43,460 nucleotides of DNA from NCBI GenBank assembly GCA_022707965.1, contig JAKIZO010000020.1:1-43460 (forward strand), given 5' to 3'. The position numbers and the translations under genes are program-made. The DNA is from Bacteroidota bacterium (GTDB lineage Bacteria; Bacteroidota; Ignavibacteria; Kapaibacteriales; UBA2268). Shown here piece by piece: positions 16,333 through 26,295 of this stretch. Under the pieces are notes generated by a model, which had not been told where the DNA came from, did not search any database, and saw nothing but the letters and a program-made list of their open reading frames with translations. Within the stretch, counting starts at the first letter, position 1. Each line of letters starts with the position of its first letter.

Positions 16333-17044
16333 ACCAGTTCAGTCTGAAATTATATGTTTGACCGCTATTTGTAGTAATTTTGCCAATATAAATTCCCGTG
16401 TTCAAATCTTTTACCGAAAAGGTAACGCTGTTTGTTCCTCTGGATAATCCATTTTTGTTAGCAGAGAAAATTTGCTTGCCAAGCATATTGAAAAGTTGAA
16501 CGTTGATATCAGCATCCTCGGGTAGGTCGAAAAGCAATGTGATTGCAGAAGCAGATGAATTTGTATTTACAATGACTTCTTTATTTGTTTCAGGTTCATT
16601 TTTTGTTCGTTCTTGCGATTTTTTGCAATCAGATTGTTCAATTGAATTCGAAGCCATAATTCTTGTGTTGTTAGACCTGACTTTGATATTTTGAGTAAAA
16701 AGAGTGGTCGTAGTATCTCTGGCGTAACCAAATTTCTTAAATTCACGTTTCTGCACAAATAATTTATATTCACCCGACGGGATTTGATTTAACTGAATTG
16801 TTAAATCAATATAGCAATTGCACCTTGCTTTTTGATTTGAAATATCGAAAAATGAAACATAAATATTATTATCCTGGATGTCAATATCGGAAGAGTATTT
16901 GGAAGCACAATTGGTATATAAATCATTCACAAAGATTAATATTCTACTGCCTTTTTGTTCGATATGTATTTTTTCACGAGTTTGGCTAAATAATGATGTG
17001 AAACAAACTAAAAATAAAAGTAATATTTTGGACGCAACTTTCAT
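16325..17044 (-). CDS. secreted protein with T9SS type A-like C-terminal domain
   Basis: A 239-residue exported protein. A signal peptide (1-20, ending LFSQ) is followed by a beta-rich region with three Cys (about 42-82) that I do not recognise. A Ser/Asn/Glu-rich linker (about 130-160) comes next, then an approximately 75-residue C-terminal domain with VQLFNMLGKQIFS...LNTGIYIGKITT, the layout of T9SS type A sorting domains. It was probably exported through the outer membrane and anchored at the surface. Its stop codon overlaps the convergent flavoprotein gene, leaving no room for a terminator between them. Function unknown. Confidence 0.75.
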   Translation of the reverse strand: MKVASKILLLFLVCFTSLFSQTREKIHIEQKGSRILIFVNDLYTNCASKYSSDIDIQDNNIYVSFFDISNQKARCNCYIDLTIQLNQIPSGEYKLFVQKREFKKFGYARDTTTTLFTQNIKVRSNNTRIMASNSIEQSDCKKSQERTKNEPETNKEVIVNTNSSASAITLLFDLPEDADINVQLFNMLGKQIFSANKNGLSRGTNSVTFSVKDLNTGIYIGKITTNSGQTYNFRLNWSK

Positions 17045-17075
17045 ATTATATAATTTAAGTATTTTGAGTTAGTTT

Positions 17076-19847
17076 TCACACTAATTTTATGATAATTAAA
17101 GATAAATCGTCTTCAAAATAATCCTTACCAGAGAAACGATATATTTCGCTTAAAATATAATTTAGCAGGTCTTCGGGATTTAAGTATCTGAAATGCGATA
17201 CTAATGCTTTTAATCGCTCTATGCCAAATTCATCGTCGTTGTTGCGGGCTTCGATTGCACCATCAGTAGCCATAAGCAAAATATCACCAGGACTGAAACT
17301 ATAAGTTTCTTCAGCAATATTTGCAGAGAAAAAATCATTTGAACTTGCCCCTAAAATTATTCCTTTGGGTTTGATTTCAAGCACTCGTTTTTCTTTGCTG
17401 GAAAATACTATAAGAGGAAGATGACCAGCACGAGCAACTGATAATTTGCTTTGAGAGTAATGAATTTTTGCAACCAGAACAGAAATAAATGCATTTTTTT
17501 CAATGTAGTTATAGAGCAATTTATTTGCTTTTATCAATAATTCTTTGGGTTGCAGAGAGAATTCGGATAAAGTGCGAATAATTCCTTGAACTTTGGACAT
17601 ATATAATGCAGCAGAGGCACCTTTCCCACTGACATCGCCTATAATAGCAGTGAAACCATCCTCGGAAACATTAATAAAATCGTAAAAATCTCCACCAACT
17701 TCATAGGCAGGAATGGTAATTGCAGCAACTTTAATATTATCAGTTTCGGGCAATTTATGAGGCAAAGAGGATAACTGTATTTTGCGAGCAAGTTCGAGTT
17801 CGTGCCGCATACGTTCACGAGAAGCCAAATCCTCATATAGTTTTATGTTGTCAATAACAACAACTGCCTGATTTAAAAAAGACATAATAATGTGGAAATC
17901 TTCGCTATCGATTGGGGCTTCGGACAATTTTTCGCCAATTAGAGCGAAACCGTATATTTTGTCCTTGTGTTTGGGAGGAACAATTGCAGAATAACCTTCT
18001 TTCTGAAAGACCTGTTGCCAATTTTCAGGCAAATATTCTATTCGTAATATACTATCAGTCCCGCCAATTAAATTTGTAATTTCATTTGCGTTTTCATAAA
18101 CATAATTTAAAGTGTCGCTGGATATTTCTGAATTGCAGTTTGATTGAAATTTGTCTAATAGAATAATACACACTTTATTAAGATGTAGATAATTCTTTAA
18201 CTTTTGAGATATAGTTTGAATGAAATCATCAATCGTTATATTTTTTTCAATGATATTATTAAGGTCAAGTGTAAGTTTTTTATAGTCAAAAATAGTGCGA
18301 TAAAATTTCCTATTTATTAGTTCCAATGTTTTATTGTAAAATTTAAGAAGCAGGAAAATAAAAGAAATAGAGAGAATTATGCTCAAAGTAGTATTATAAA
18401 ATTGCCTGTTTGCTTCGCTTAATGGTTTTTCCAACACTTCAATTGAAGTACCTGTAAAATGTAAGTTCGGATAATTCAAATCAATATGAGCAACAAACCA
18501 AATAAAAGCAAATATCAGGGCAAAAAGTGCAATCCGTAACAAGAAAACAGAAATAATGTATTGATTGTTCTTTCTTATTCTTAAATCTAAATTTAATAAA
18601 CGATATTTTCCAATAGTATAAACATAAGAAAGAGGCAAAAGCAAGAGCAAAAGATTAATATAAGTAAGATAATACAACTGGAAATATGCAAGAATAGGAA
18701 TAATTAAAACGACTGCAATATTTATTGATATAGAATAATAAATAGGTCTGCCAATTGATTGCATTTGTTTGGTTAGTTTGGACTTTTTAATCTTGAATAG
18801 AAGAATAATTAAAATAACAATATAAGAAATTCCTAATCCATAAGAAGAAATGACCCATAAAAAATACAGTTTTTGAAAAACTAAAGGTATCAATACACAC
18901 AGGAAAAAGACAGAACCTAAAATATAGAGAGAATATATAATTTTTCTATTTTTCTCGGCTAATTGCTTTAGCTCAACGGGGAAATAAAAAAGACTATGAA
19001 TAAGAAATGCTAAGCCATAGATAGCCGAAAGATTTGCCAGGGCAAGAATAATAACGTGGATTAAATTGATTTTATACCCAAGAGAAAAAACGGGATTTAA
19101 TTTTCCCGTAATTGCAAATCCAACCATCAGGAATGCAAAACCCAATAACCGCCCAATAAAGTAATCAATTCGATAATAGCCTATGAAAAAACCGAATGCA
19201 ATAAATAACAAACCTGTTAAGAAATAGATAATGTGTGTGAAAGAAATGCCGAATTTTGCAAGTTCGATGGTTAATTTGTATGTTTGACCTTCACGTAATA
19301 TTTCGTATTCAACTTCGGGCATACTGGAATTTCTCAAAAGATAATCTGCTTCGGTAACAGTGGAGAAATTATTGCCGTTGATTTTAGTAATGATGTCGCC
19401 AGGCCTCAGCCCTGCCCTATCGGATGCACCGCCAGGAGCGACACTTGTAACAAATGCAGCAGAGGGAAGTTTGATGAAGAATGTATGTTTTAGACTATCT
19501 CTATTAACGGTTACATTTTTTGTTTTCAGCTCTTTGAAACAAAATACTGTTAATTTTATAGGTGCTTGTTTTGTTTTATTGAAAATGTATTGATTAATTT
19601 GCAAAATTGAATCGATGTATTTATCATCTAACTTAATAATCAAATCGCCTACGCTTACCTGTTCATTTTGGTCAATCCCCTGGATATTTCGGATTATATA
19701 ATACTTTGAGGCGGGTTCAGCGAATATATTTTCATCGGTAGGAAGCGAAATAGTATAGAAAAAATTATAAAAAGAAACAACTATAAAAAAAGTTGCAATG
19801 ACAATAAGTGCAATTTTATAATAGAATGAAGTGCTACTTCTTTTCAA
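17076..19847 (-). CDS. membrane PDZ-7TM-GAF-SpoIIE (PP2C-type) phosphatase
   Basis: A 923-residue signalling phosphatase, probably acting on an anti-sigma-factor antagonist or similar Ser/Thr-phosphorylated protein. In order: an N-terminal helix (about 10-32), a PDZ-like region (about 45-115), a clear PDZ domain (125-200, SVAPGGASDRAGLRPGDIITKING), about eight helices (203-475), a GAF-like domain (530-680), and a SpoIIE/PP2C domain (about 715-922) with the metal-binding GGDFYDF, GDVSGKG, ATDGAIEA and DDLSL motifs intact. The start is a TTG preceded by an AAGGG site. No in-frame ATG lies nearby, and the first membrane helix needs this start. No partner anti-sigma or STAS gene is adjacent. The PDZ domain suggests sensing of peptides or envelope state outside the membrane. 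Confidence 0.88.
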   Translation of the reverse strand: MKRSSTSFYYKIALIVIATFFIVVSFYNFFYTISLPTDENIFAEPASKYYIIRNIQGIDQNEQVSVGDLIIKLDDKYIDSILQINQYIFNKTKQAPIKLTVFCFKELKTKNVTVNRDSLKHTFFIKLPSAAFVTSVAPGGASDRAGLRPGDIITKINGNNFSTVTEADYLLRNSSMPEVEYEILREGQTYKLTIELAKFGISFTHIIYFLTGLLFIAFGFFIGYYRIDYFIGRLLGFAFLMVGFAITGKLNPVFSLGYKINLIHVIILALANLSAIYGLAFLIHSLFYFPVELKQLAEKNRKIIYSLYILGSVFFLCVLIPLVFQKLYFLWVISSYGLGISYIVILIILLFKIKKSKLTKQMQSIGRPIYYSISINIAVVLIIPILAYFQLYYLTYINLLLLLLPLSYVYTIGKYRLLNLDLRIRKNNQYIISVFLLRIALFALIFAFIWFVAHIDLNYPNLHFTGTSIEVLEKPLSEANRQFYNTTLSIILSISFIFLLLKFYNKTLELINRKFYRTIFDYKKLTLDLNNIIEKNITIDDFIQTISQKLKNYLHLNKVCIILLDKFQSNCNSEISSDTLNYVYENANEITNLIGGTDSILRIEYLPENWQQVFQKEGYSAIVPPKHKDKIYGFALIGEKLSEAPIDSEDFHIIMSFLNQAVVVIDNIKLYEDLASRERMRHELELARKIQLSSLPHKLPETDNIKVAAITIPAYEVGGDFYDFINVSEDGFTAIIGDVSGKGASAALYMSKVQGIIRTLSEFSLQPKELLIKANKLLYNYIEKNAFISVLVAKIHYSQSKLSVARAGHLPLIVFSSKEKRVLEIKPKGIILGASSNDFFSANIAEETYSFSPGDILLMATDGAIEARNNDDEFGIERLKALVSHFRYLNPEDLLNYILSEIYRFSGKDYFEDDLSLIIIKLV

Positions 19848-20021
19848 GGAAATACCCTTATATGCGAATAAACTGCAATTATTTACCGAAAATTACGAAA
19901 AAAAATACTAATTGTTTCAAAAGAGTTAACTAAAATCTATCATTAATGACAAATGTTTAGTTATAAATATAATATTAGATTTTTCGTGTAAATATATGTT
20001 TTATCCATAAGGTAGGTTAAA

Positions 20022-20477
20022 ATGTATTTAGAATCATTTATTAGAAAGCAGGTTTTGAAAACGAACATCAAAGAATGTTGGGATTTTTTCTCAAATCCTA
20101 AGAATCTATCGGTAATCACACCGCGCGAAATGAACTTCGTGATATTGACAGAATTGCCCGAGGAGATATATCCTGGGCTAATTATTCAATATAAAGTTAG
20201 CCCTTTGCTGTCAATTCGTATGGATTGGGTAACCGAAATCACACAGGTGAACAAACCATTCTTTTTTGTTGACGAGCAGAGATTTGGACCATATAAGTTC
20301 TGGCACCATCAGCATATTTTTAAAGAGGTAGATGGTGGAATAGAAATGACGGACATTGTGCATTACAGGATACCTTTCGGAATAGCTGGGAAAGTATTCG
20401 GGAACTGGCTTGTAAAGAAACAACTAAACAAGATATTCGACTATAGAACACAAAAAATGTTCGATATTTTCAAATAA
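20022..20477 (+). CDS. SRPBCC superfamily ligand-binding protein
   Basis: A 151-residue single-domain protein with the START/Bet v1-like helix-grip fold. The typical start (FIRKQVLKTNIKECWDFFSNPKNLSVITP) and the later FVDEQRFGPYKFWHHQHIFKEVDGGIEMTDIVHYRIPFG resemble COG4276-type proteins, which are cytoplasmic and of unknown ligand. The last helix is at about 125-150. An AAGGTAGG ribosome site sits upstream of the ATG. The gene stands between a divergent phosphatase and a secreted-protein gene 80 bases downstream. No catalytic residues can be assigned. Confidence 0.85.
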   Translation: MYLESFIRKQVLKTNIKECWDFFSNPKNLSVITPREMNFVILTELPEEIYPGLIIQYKVSPLLSIRMDWVTEITQVNKPFFFVDEQRFGPYKFWHHQHIFKEVDGGIEMTDIVHYRIPFGIAGKVFGNWLVKKQLNKIFDYRTQKMFDIFK

Positions 20478-20557
20478 TTGATGAAATTTCAAAAGATTGG
20501 CGTGATTTATGCATACAATTTTATTATTGTTAAAATTAATAATGTCAGGATGCATAA

Positions 20558-23530
20558 ATGAGACAATTTTTGCATTTATTTTTCAAAGAAAGAAGCTATT
20601 TAATAATATTGCTTTTGATGATTTATATTGTAGATTATTCACCAATTTATGCACAATTTTCAGCCAGCCCTGCAAATTGGAGGTATATTAACGGGAATAC
20701 CGAAGGCACAAGAAATGTCGAAACGCGCTCAGGTCGCCAATATTTCGATTCATTGCAAATAAAATGGATTACTCCGCATATTGCAGGTGATGTGCAGCCG
20801 TTAATTGGAAATATTGTTGCGAACAATAAGATTTTTCCTAATATGCCATTTGCACCCAATGAGATGGCAGCAGTAGTAGGTGATAGAATTGTTATTATCG
20901 ACGGTAGCGGAAAAGTGCTTGTAAATGAAAAACTCCCCGAAGAACTATATGGAGTAATCAATATTTCTGCACTATTAGATACCAGTTTCGTAGGAACAGA
21001 TTTTCCTTTTTCATCGCCAACAGTTGTGCTTGGAATGGAGACAATTGAAGCTGAACGCAAAGATAGCTTAGCGGTTGCTTTCATTGTTGGATACGACCAT
21101 CAGGAACAGCGAGTAAAGATATTGCGACGGTTTTCTATGAATTTGAAGAACAGTGCGAACTATCCAAATGTTTCGGCATCGCTTAAACCGATTTTTTCAA
21201 AGAAAAGTGGCGAAGAGTTTACTTTATATGCAACTTTTAATATGGCAAATCCTAAAATTGGCAATCAGTTTTTCTTTGAGGCACCGTTTTTACGTGGGTT
21301 CACTCAGTTTTCGACTTCCAATATTATTTCAAATTTTCCGATGCCAGACATTGGCGATGATATTGTAAATCGTATAACAGTTGGTCCAGAAGTTAATATT
21401 GGGCAACCTTCCATAACTAACAAAATCCTCGGTCGGTCGTTAATGTTGCTGCCTAACTATCCAACACCAAATCTTACCGATAGACCAATCCCAAACAATA
21501 GCGTTCTGACGGGGAGCACTTATGCAAACAAACCTTACTTAATAAGCATTGATTTATCGGGTTCGTTCTTAGTAGAAAATTTCCCAATGATTGATTTAAG
21601 CACGATTACAAAAGGAACTCGCCCAAGAATTAGACCAATGTTTGTCAATATTACTGATAATGCGATGCCATCGGATAGTATGTTTATACTTGTGTTGGAA
21701 GAATATAATGGGCTAAATAGTTCGAACGGGACATCCAGAATACATTTGTTCGATTTGAATGGGAATGCTTTGACTTCACCAAATAAAATTACCGAACCAC
21801 CATACCTTCCACCAAGTTTCACAGGTGAGCAAAATCATTTTTGGTCGGTTGCAGTTGGGAATGTGGATGGAAATCCAAGAAATGAATGGCTGCCATATTT
21901 CCCAAACAATAGAGGCAACGAAATAGTTGTAACTCAGTCATCAAAAGAGTTTGCGTATGCAGGAAGCAAATTATTCGTATTGAGATACAACAGTGGACCC
22001 GAAATTGACAAGCCTTCACCTCCGGGCGAGTATCTCTTCCCGTTTGATACAATCGCAAGCCAGAGAATAAACGGGTGGGTTGCAGCAGTAAATGACTTCG
22101 ATGGCGATATCAATGATGGCAAGGACGAAATTTTCCTTGTTAATGGTTCGGAACTTATTGTTTTGAGAATGAGAGATTATAATTCTCTTGAATTCCGATT
22201 GGGGATGCCTTTCGATACTGTATTTACAAGGAATTTTCCAAATCAAACAATCTCAAATATTGCAATTGCAGACATCGATGGCGATGGACGTAATGATATA
22301 ATTGTTACTACTTTTGATTCGACTTATGTGATTGGCACACCAATTCCACAAACGATAGCAGTTTTATCACCGAAATTTGCTAATGCTTTGCAAAGAGAAT
22401 ATTGCCCTGATGATACAGTGAAGATTTCCTGGGAGAATTATTCAAGCACTGCAAGAGCAATGTTGCTATTTGCAGAAGTTCGGAATAATTCGATTGTATC
22501 GATTGATACATTAATTAGAAACATAGACAATTCTGCTTCAATAGTTAATTATAACTTTGTTGTAAACGAAAAAGTTATTGGAAGAAGTGGTTTTTTAATT
22601 ATTGCATCGGAAACTAATCCAACGGTTAACTTCGATACTACAACTATACTAACATTTAACCGACCAGCAGTCGACATTGATAAAATAAATGATTTAGTGC
22701 TTGTTAGCGGCTCGTCGATGAATATTGCGGGAAATGCATCTTGCGTTGATAGTGTTATTTTCTATGTATCGAATGATGGACAAAATTGGTATGATGTTGG
22801 CGTTGCTGATGTAACAAACAATAGATTTGACACAAGATTGACAATCCCTTGTTTGGAAACATTTAACTGTTCAGAAAAAATTGCGGATTTATCGTATTTA
22901 ATGAAGCTCGAAATTCATAAAGGTAGCTATGTTGATACCACAAATGTATTGAATTTGCCAATTAAGCCAGCAAAATTTCCAATAACGTGGGATACATCTT
23001 CAACCAGCGACCCGACTATTACCTTCAAGTGGAGTGTTCTCGACATTCCATCTGAAATTGATAGCTTACATTTTCTTATTTCTACTGATGGCAATAAATA
23101 TTCAGAAATGGACAAATTTGCAGCAAGCAAGGAGCAATATAAATGGAATGTCCCATTAAACACGCCCGACACGTTATACATTCGTTTTTGCGCTGCTGAA
23201 AACTGCATAATAATTGACACTGTGATTTCGAAATTTCAACCGAAATACATAATTTCTGTTGCTCCAAATCCAATGCGACTTGGGGAAATGATGGAACTGG
23301 TGTATAAGGTATCAAAAGAAACTTACGTAAAAATCAGAATATTTGACCAGAGCAATAGATTAGTCCGTGAAATACAAAAATATGCTTATCGAATGCCGAA
23401 CACTGCATATTGCGATTTCTGGGACGGACGATTGGCAGATGGAACACCTGTTGCAAATGGTTTATACTATATTCGTTTAGAATTAGATGATGGTTCGTTT
23501 GAAATATATCCGATTTACGTAAGAAAATAA
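20558..23530 (+). CDS. secreted FG-GAP/VCBS-like repeat protein with T9SS sorting domain
   Basis: A 990-residue exported protein. A long signal peptide (about 1-35, ending YAQF) is followed by a repeat-containing region with calcium-binding-like loops NDFDGDINDGKDEIFLVN (about 507-525) and IADIDGDGRNDIIV (about 569-583), the pattern of FG-GAP/VCBS repeats of beta-propellers. Ig-like stretches follow (about 615-900), and a C-terminal FlgD/T9SS-type domain ends the protein (VKIRIFDQSNRLV... GRLADGTPVANGLYYIRL). No enzyme motif is seen, so surface attachment or structural use is likely. An AGGA sits about 10 bases before the ATG. Its TAA directly abuts the stop codon of the convergent DUF2851 gene. 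Confidence 0.85.
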   Translation: MRQFLHLFFKERSYLIILLLMIYIVDYSPIYAQFSASPANWRYINGNTEGTRNVETRSGRQYFDSLQIKWITPHIAGDVQPLIGNIVANNKIFPNMPFAPNEMAAVVGDRIVIIDGSGKVLVNEKLPEELYGVINISALLDTSFVGTDFPFSSPTVVLGMETIEAERKDSLAVAFIVGYDHQEQRVKILRRFSMNLKNSANYPNVSASLKPIFSKKSGEEFTLYATFNMANPKIGNQFFFEAPFLRGFTQFSTSNIISNFPMPDIGDDIVNRITVGPEVNIGQPSITNKILGRSLMLLPNYPTPNLTDRPIPNNSVLTGSTYANKPYLISIDLSGSFLVENFPMIDLSTITKGTRPRIRPMFVNITDNAMPSDSMFILVLEEYNGLNSSNGTSRIHLFDLNGNALTSPNKITEPPYLPPSFTGEQNHFWSVAVGNVDGNPRNEWLPYFPNNRGNEIVVTQSSKEFAYAGSKLFVLRYNSGPEIDKPSPPGEYLFPFDTIASQRINGWVAAVNDFDGDINDGKDEIFLVNGSELIVLRMRDYNSLEFRLGMPFDTVFTRNFPNQTISNIAIADIDGDGRNDIIVTTFDSTYVIGTPIPQTIAVLSPKFANALQREYCPDDTVKISWENYSSTARAMLLFAEVRNNSIVSIDTLIRNIDNSASIVNYNFVVNEKVIGRSGFLIIASETNPTVNFDTTTILTFNRPAVDIDKINDLVLVSGSSMNIAGNASCVDSVIFYVSNDGQNWYDVGVADVTNNRFDTRLTIPCLETFNCSEKIADLSYLMKLEIHKGSYVDTTNVLNLPIKPAKFPITWDTSSTSDPTITFKWSVLDIPSEIDSLHFLISTDGNKYSEMDKFAASKEQYKWNVPLNTPDTLYIRFCAAENCIIIDTVISKFQPKYIISVAPNPMRLGEMMELVYKVSKETYVKIRIFDQSNRLVREIQKYAYRMPNTAYCDFWDGRLADGTPVANGLYYIRLELDDGSFEIYPIYVRK

Positions 23531-24514
23531 TTATTTATTACGAGACAAACCAACAGAATAGAAATCAAGAACTTCCTCGAACTTATATTGAGATAAGGGA
23601 TTGGGAGGAAATTCCTCTGCATTTCCTTTGCAACGAAGGTATTCGAGCATTCCTTGTTGCTGCCAGAGATATTTTTGCTCTATGTGTGGAAAATGGCGTG
23701 TTAAATTGCCATAGATGTTCAAAGTTGGTGTTGACCAAAACCACGTTAGCAAACTTACACGTGCTGCATCATCAGCAAGGCATATTGAAAGCGGCAAGAC
23801 TACATTTAAAACAAGTTCTCTTCTGAGTGCGGCACCTTCATTAGAAATTTTAGATTTCATTATATCAACTAAACTCAGGAAGATATCAAACACTTCATTA
23901 TTCTTGATTTTATTCAAGAAAGGAATAATAAGTGAATTGTCTAAATTATCAAGAATATCATTGAAATTTTTATTGTCATAAACAGGTCTGCGTCTTCTTT
24001 GCCTGTAATTATCTAAAAAATTGAACGTTGCAATTCTGAGAGCTTCCTTAATATCGTGGTTATTCAGCAGTGGCATAATTTCGGCAGATTTTCTCAAAAT
24101 TCTGACTAATGCGTAATGTTGCAAATCAAGTATTTGATTTAAGATTTCGTCTTTATCAACATTTTCATCAATGATTGTAGCTTCAATTTCATTTTCGGAA
24201 ATGACAAGTGTTTCGAAATCTCCATTTAAAACTACATCATTGCAACAAACAATGTGCAAAAATACATTTTTATACAGTTGATTAATCGAATGATTGTGGG
24301 ACAGCCAATCAGATGAATTTTTATGGAATTCGACTTCTCCTGTAACAATTTTGCCATCAAGCAGGACACCAAAATTAGTGAAATCAGGTCCTTCGTATGG
24401 GTTAATTCTTCCAGGAGAAAGCACTTGAAGTTGTTTCCCACTTTCAGTAATCCACACTCGGGAAGGTTCTGAAAGCAATTTTTGCAATCGTTTCTGCAAT
24501 TGCAATTCGTTCAT
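23531..24514 (-). CDS. DUF2851 family protein
   Basis: A 327-residue cytoplasmic protein of a family common in Bacteroidota and relatives but without a known job. The recognisable stretches are RINPYEGPDFTNFGVLLDGK, TGEVEFHKNSSDWLSHNH and NVFLHIVCCND in the first 110 residues, followed by a helical C-terminal half. It is shorter than the roughly 400 residues I associate with the family. It ends exactly at the stop of the convergent gene at 23530, and its ATG lies 1 base after the lipoprotein gene stop, so those two are probably one transcript. Confidence 0.85.
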   Translation of the reverse strand: MNELQLQKRLQKLLSEPSRVWITESGKQLQVLSPGRINPYEGPDFTNFGVLLDGKIVTGEVEFHKNSSDWLSHNHSINQLYKNVFLHIVCCNDVVLNGDFETLVISENEIEATIIDENVDKDEILNQILDLQHYALVRILRKSAEIMPLLNNHDIKEALRIATFNFLDNYRQRRRRPVYDNKNFNDILDNLDNSLIIPFLNKIKNNEVFDIFLSLVDIMKSKISNEGAALRRELVLNVVLPLSICLADDAARVSLLTWFWSTPTLNIYGNLTRHFPHIEQKYLWQQQGMLEYLRCKGNAEEFPPNPLSQYKFEEVLDFYSVGLSRNK

Positions 24515-24515
24515 A

Positions 24516-25175
24516 TTATTCTTCGACTTTTTTCAACAAATAATTTCTGAAAGAATAAATTCCTATGCTATCGAGAAACACAAAATCTTCACTGTATATT
24601 GTTGGAGTAGGTCTTTTGCGTTCGGCAACAAACAGCAAATTCCATCGCCTAATCGACAAATTATTGAAAATGATGTTTTCGCTTTTAGTAAAAGTATAAG
24701 TATTTTTCCAGAATAAAGTTTCTGAACCGATGTTTTTGTTAAATTCAATTTGCTTTGAATGAAAATCATTTAGTTTTTTGGGAATTTCGAACATAAACAC
24801 AAAAAAATCAGATGGGAAGCTGGGCGAAACGAAAGGGTGTTTCTTTGTCCCGAAAAGATATGAGCTATCAGTAACGGCAAGCCCAAATTCTGTATAACGA
24901 GGAAACCCATTATCGAGTTCCTTCCATTCTAATGTATAGGTAGGTAATTTGGATTTCGGAACAGTGTCCCAGAATTGAATTACCCATTCGCTTGTTTCAA
25001 AATTAGTAACAGTAAATGAAGCTTCTACGTTATTTTTTTCGTATATCCACATTTTACCGATTTTTACATTGAATAGATATTTATCATCTGAAATAATAGG
25101 CTCGTTCGAATCGTTACTATTTGAGCAAGATGCCAAAAACAACACAAGGAATATTGCAAATATAGGTCTTTTCAT
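24516..25175 (-). CDS. hypothetical lipoprotein
   Basis: A 219-residue protein with a lipoprotein signal (MKRPIFAIFLVLFLASC, lipid-modified Cys at residue 17) and then a beta-rich region I do not recognise. I place the start at the ATG at 25175 rather than at an upstream codon at 25199, because this start gives a normal lipoprotein signal. It probably resides in the inner or outer membrane facing the periplasm. It shares a transcript with the DUF2851 gene downstream (1-base gap). Function unknown. Confidence 0.75.
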   Translation of the reverse strand: MKRPIFAIFLVLFLASCSNSNDSNEPIISDDKYLFNVKIGKMWIYEKNNVEASFTVTNFETSEWVIQFWDTVPKSKLPTYTLEWKELDNGFPRYTEFGLAVTDSSYLFGTKKHPFVSPSFPSDFFVFMFEIPKKLNDFHSKQIEFNKNIGSETLFWKNTYTFTKSENIIFNNLSIRRWNLLFVAERKRPTPTIYSEDFVFLDSIGIYSFRNYLLKKVEE

Positions 25176-25295
25176 TGAAGTAATCCATAATTGAAGCAAT
25201 AAATTAAATTAATATTATTAAAATAGCAAAAAAAAACTTAATTTGAAATATATGTTCACTATTATTAAGCAATTTTGGATTATTAATGGCAGCTA

Positions 25296-26273
25296 ATGGG
25301 AATTAATACTAATTTTGAGTTTACAACTTCTAAAAAAAATACTTTACGCCGAATTATACTGACAGTCGGCATTCTTTTTTTGATATGTATATCTAATATT
25401 TGTGTGGGTGTATTTTCCCAGCAAGTTTCTTTAATAGTGCTTGGATTAAGTTTATCAATAACTATTGCATATTGCCTGACAATTTTCTTTGCGGAGAGTA
25501 ATAAAAACCAATACCCCGATTATTTATTTCAATATGGATATACAAAATTTGAAAGTTTGTTTATTCTTGTGCATTTCTTTTTATCTTTGATAATTGCTTT
25601 AATTACCATTCACTTAAAAATTATTTCTAATATTTCTACAAGTTTAATCAAAATTGATAAGTTATTATTCCTTCTTGGATTTGTTTTTTTAAGTTCAATA
25701 ATTATTATTTTCCTTAAAAAGGTATTTGACAGAAATTTAAGCTTCAGCACAAAAAATCGTGAATTAATATACAATTTCATTGTTTGGAAGAATACTTTAA
25801 TAATGTTTTTTGTGAGTTTTATGTTTATTTCAATTGCAATACTATTCTATCAAGCAGATAAAGCAGAATTCTTGATTTATTTAGATAAGGTACTGGCGGG
25901 AATTCTATCGTTGTATTTATTTTTAATACCAATTTCTAATATTAAGTTTGCAATAGATATTCTTATCGACAAACCTGCAAGCGACGAAATACAGTTCAAT
26001 ATTTTATCAGTTGTCGTTGATAATATCAAAAATTATTGTGAATTTAGGAGGTTGCAAGTTCGTTCGGCGGGAAGATTGCTCCTTGTAGAAATAGAAGTAG
26101 TTCTGCCCTATGATTTTACAATTGAGCAAAAATATGAGTTAGAAAAACGCTTCGATATGCAAATTAAAGACATATATTCAAATTCAATAACCCGATTATA
26201 TGTTATTCCTTGTAACAAAGATTGCTCTGAAAACAACCCATTAGATTGCCCAATTAGAAAACTCAATAAGTAA
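25296..26273 (+). CDS. cation diffusion facilitator-like membrane protein lacking the usual metal site
   Basis: A 325-residue protein with about six helices in the first 225 residues and a C-terminal cytoplasmic domain (about 228-325), the architecture of CDF zinc/iron exporters. QYGYTKFESL (79-88) matches the CDF loop after helix 2, and LAGILSLYLFLIPISNIKFAIDILID (199-225) matches the last helix. However, the helix 2 and helix 5 Asp/His metal ligands of working CDFs are absent: LGLSLSITIAYCLT near 49-62 and WKNTLIM near 164-170 carry none. The C-terminus adds a Cys cluster (C306, C310, C318), unusual for the family. It may be a degenerate or regulatory relative. It converges on the TonB-dependent receptor gene. 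Confidence 0.65.
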   Translation: MGINTNFEFTTSKKNTLRRIILTVGILFLICISNICVGVFSQQVSLIVLGLSLSITIAYCLTIFFAESNKNQYPDYLFQYGYTKFESLFILVHFFLSLIIALITIHLKIISNISTSLIKIDKLLFLLGFVFLSSIIIIFLKKVFDRNLSFSTKNRELIYNFIVWKNTLIMFFVSFMFISIAILFYQADKAEFLIYLDKVLAGILSLYLFLIPISNIKFAIDILIDKPASDEIQFNILSVVVDNIKNYCEFRRLQVRSAGRLLLVEIEVVLPYDFTIEQKYELEKRFDMQIKDIYSNSITRLYVIPCNKDCSENNPLDCPIRKLNK

Positions 26274-26295
26274 TCGGCGGTTTCAAAATTACCTG

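Noticed and set aside
23518-23542. CGTAA...TTACG hairpin spanning the abutting stop codons of the secreted protein and DUF2851
   Set aside because: Only five outer base pairs with mismatches follow. Too weak to call a terminator.
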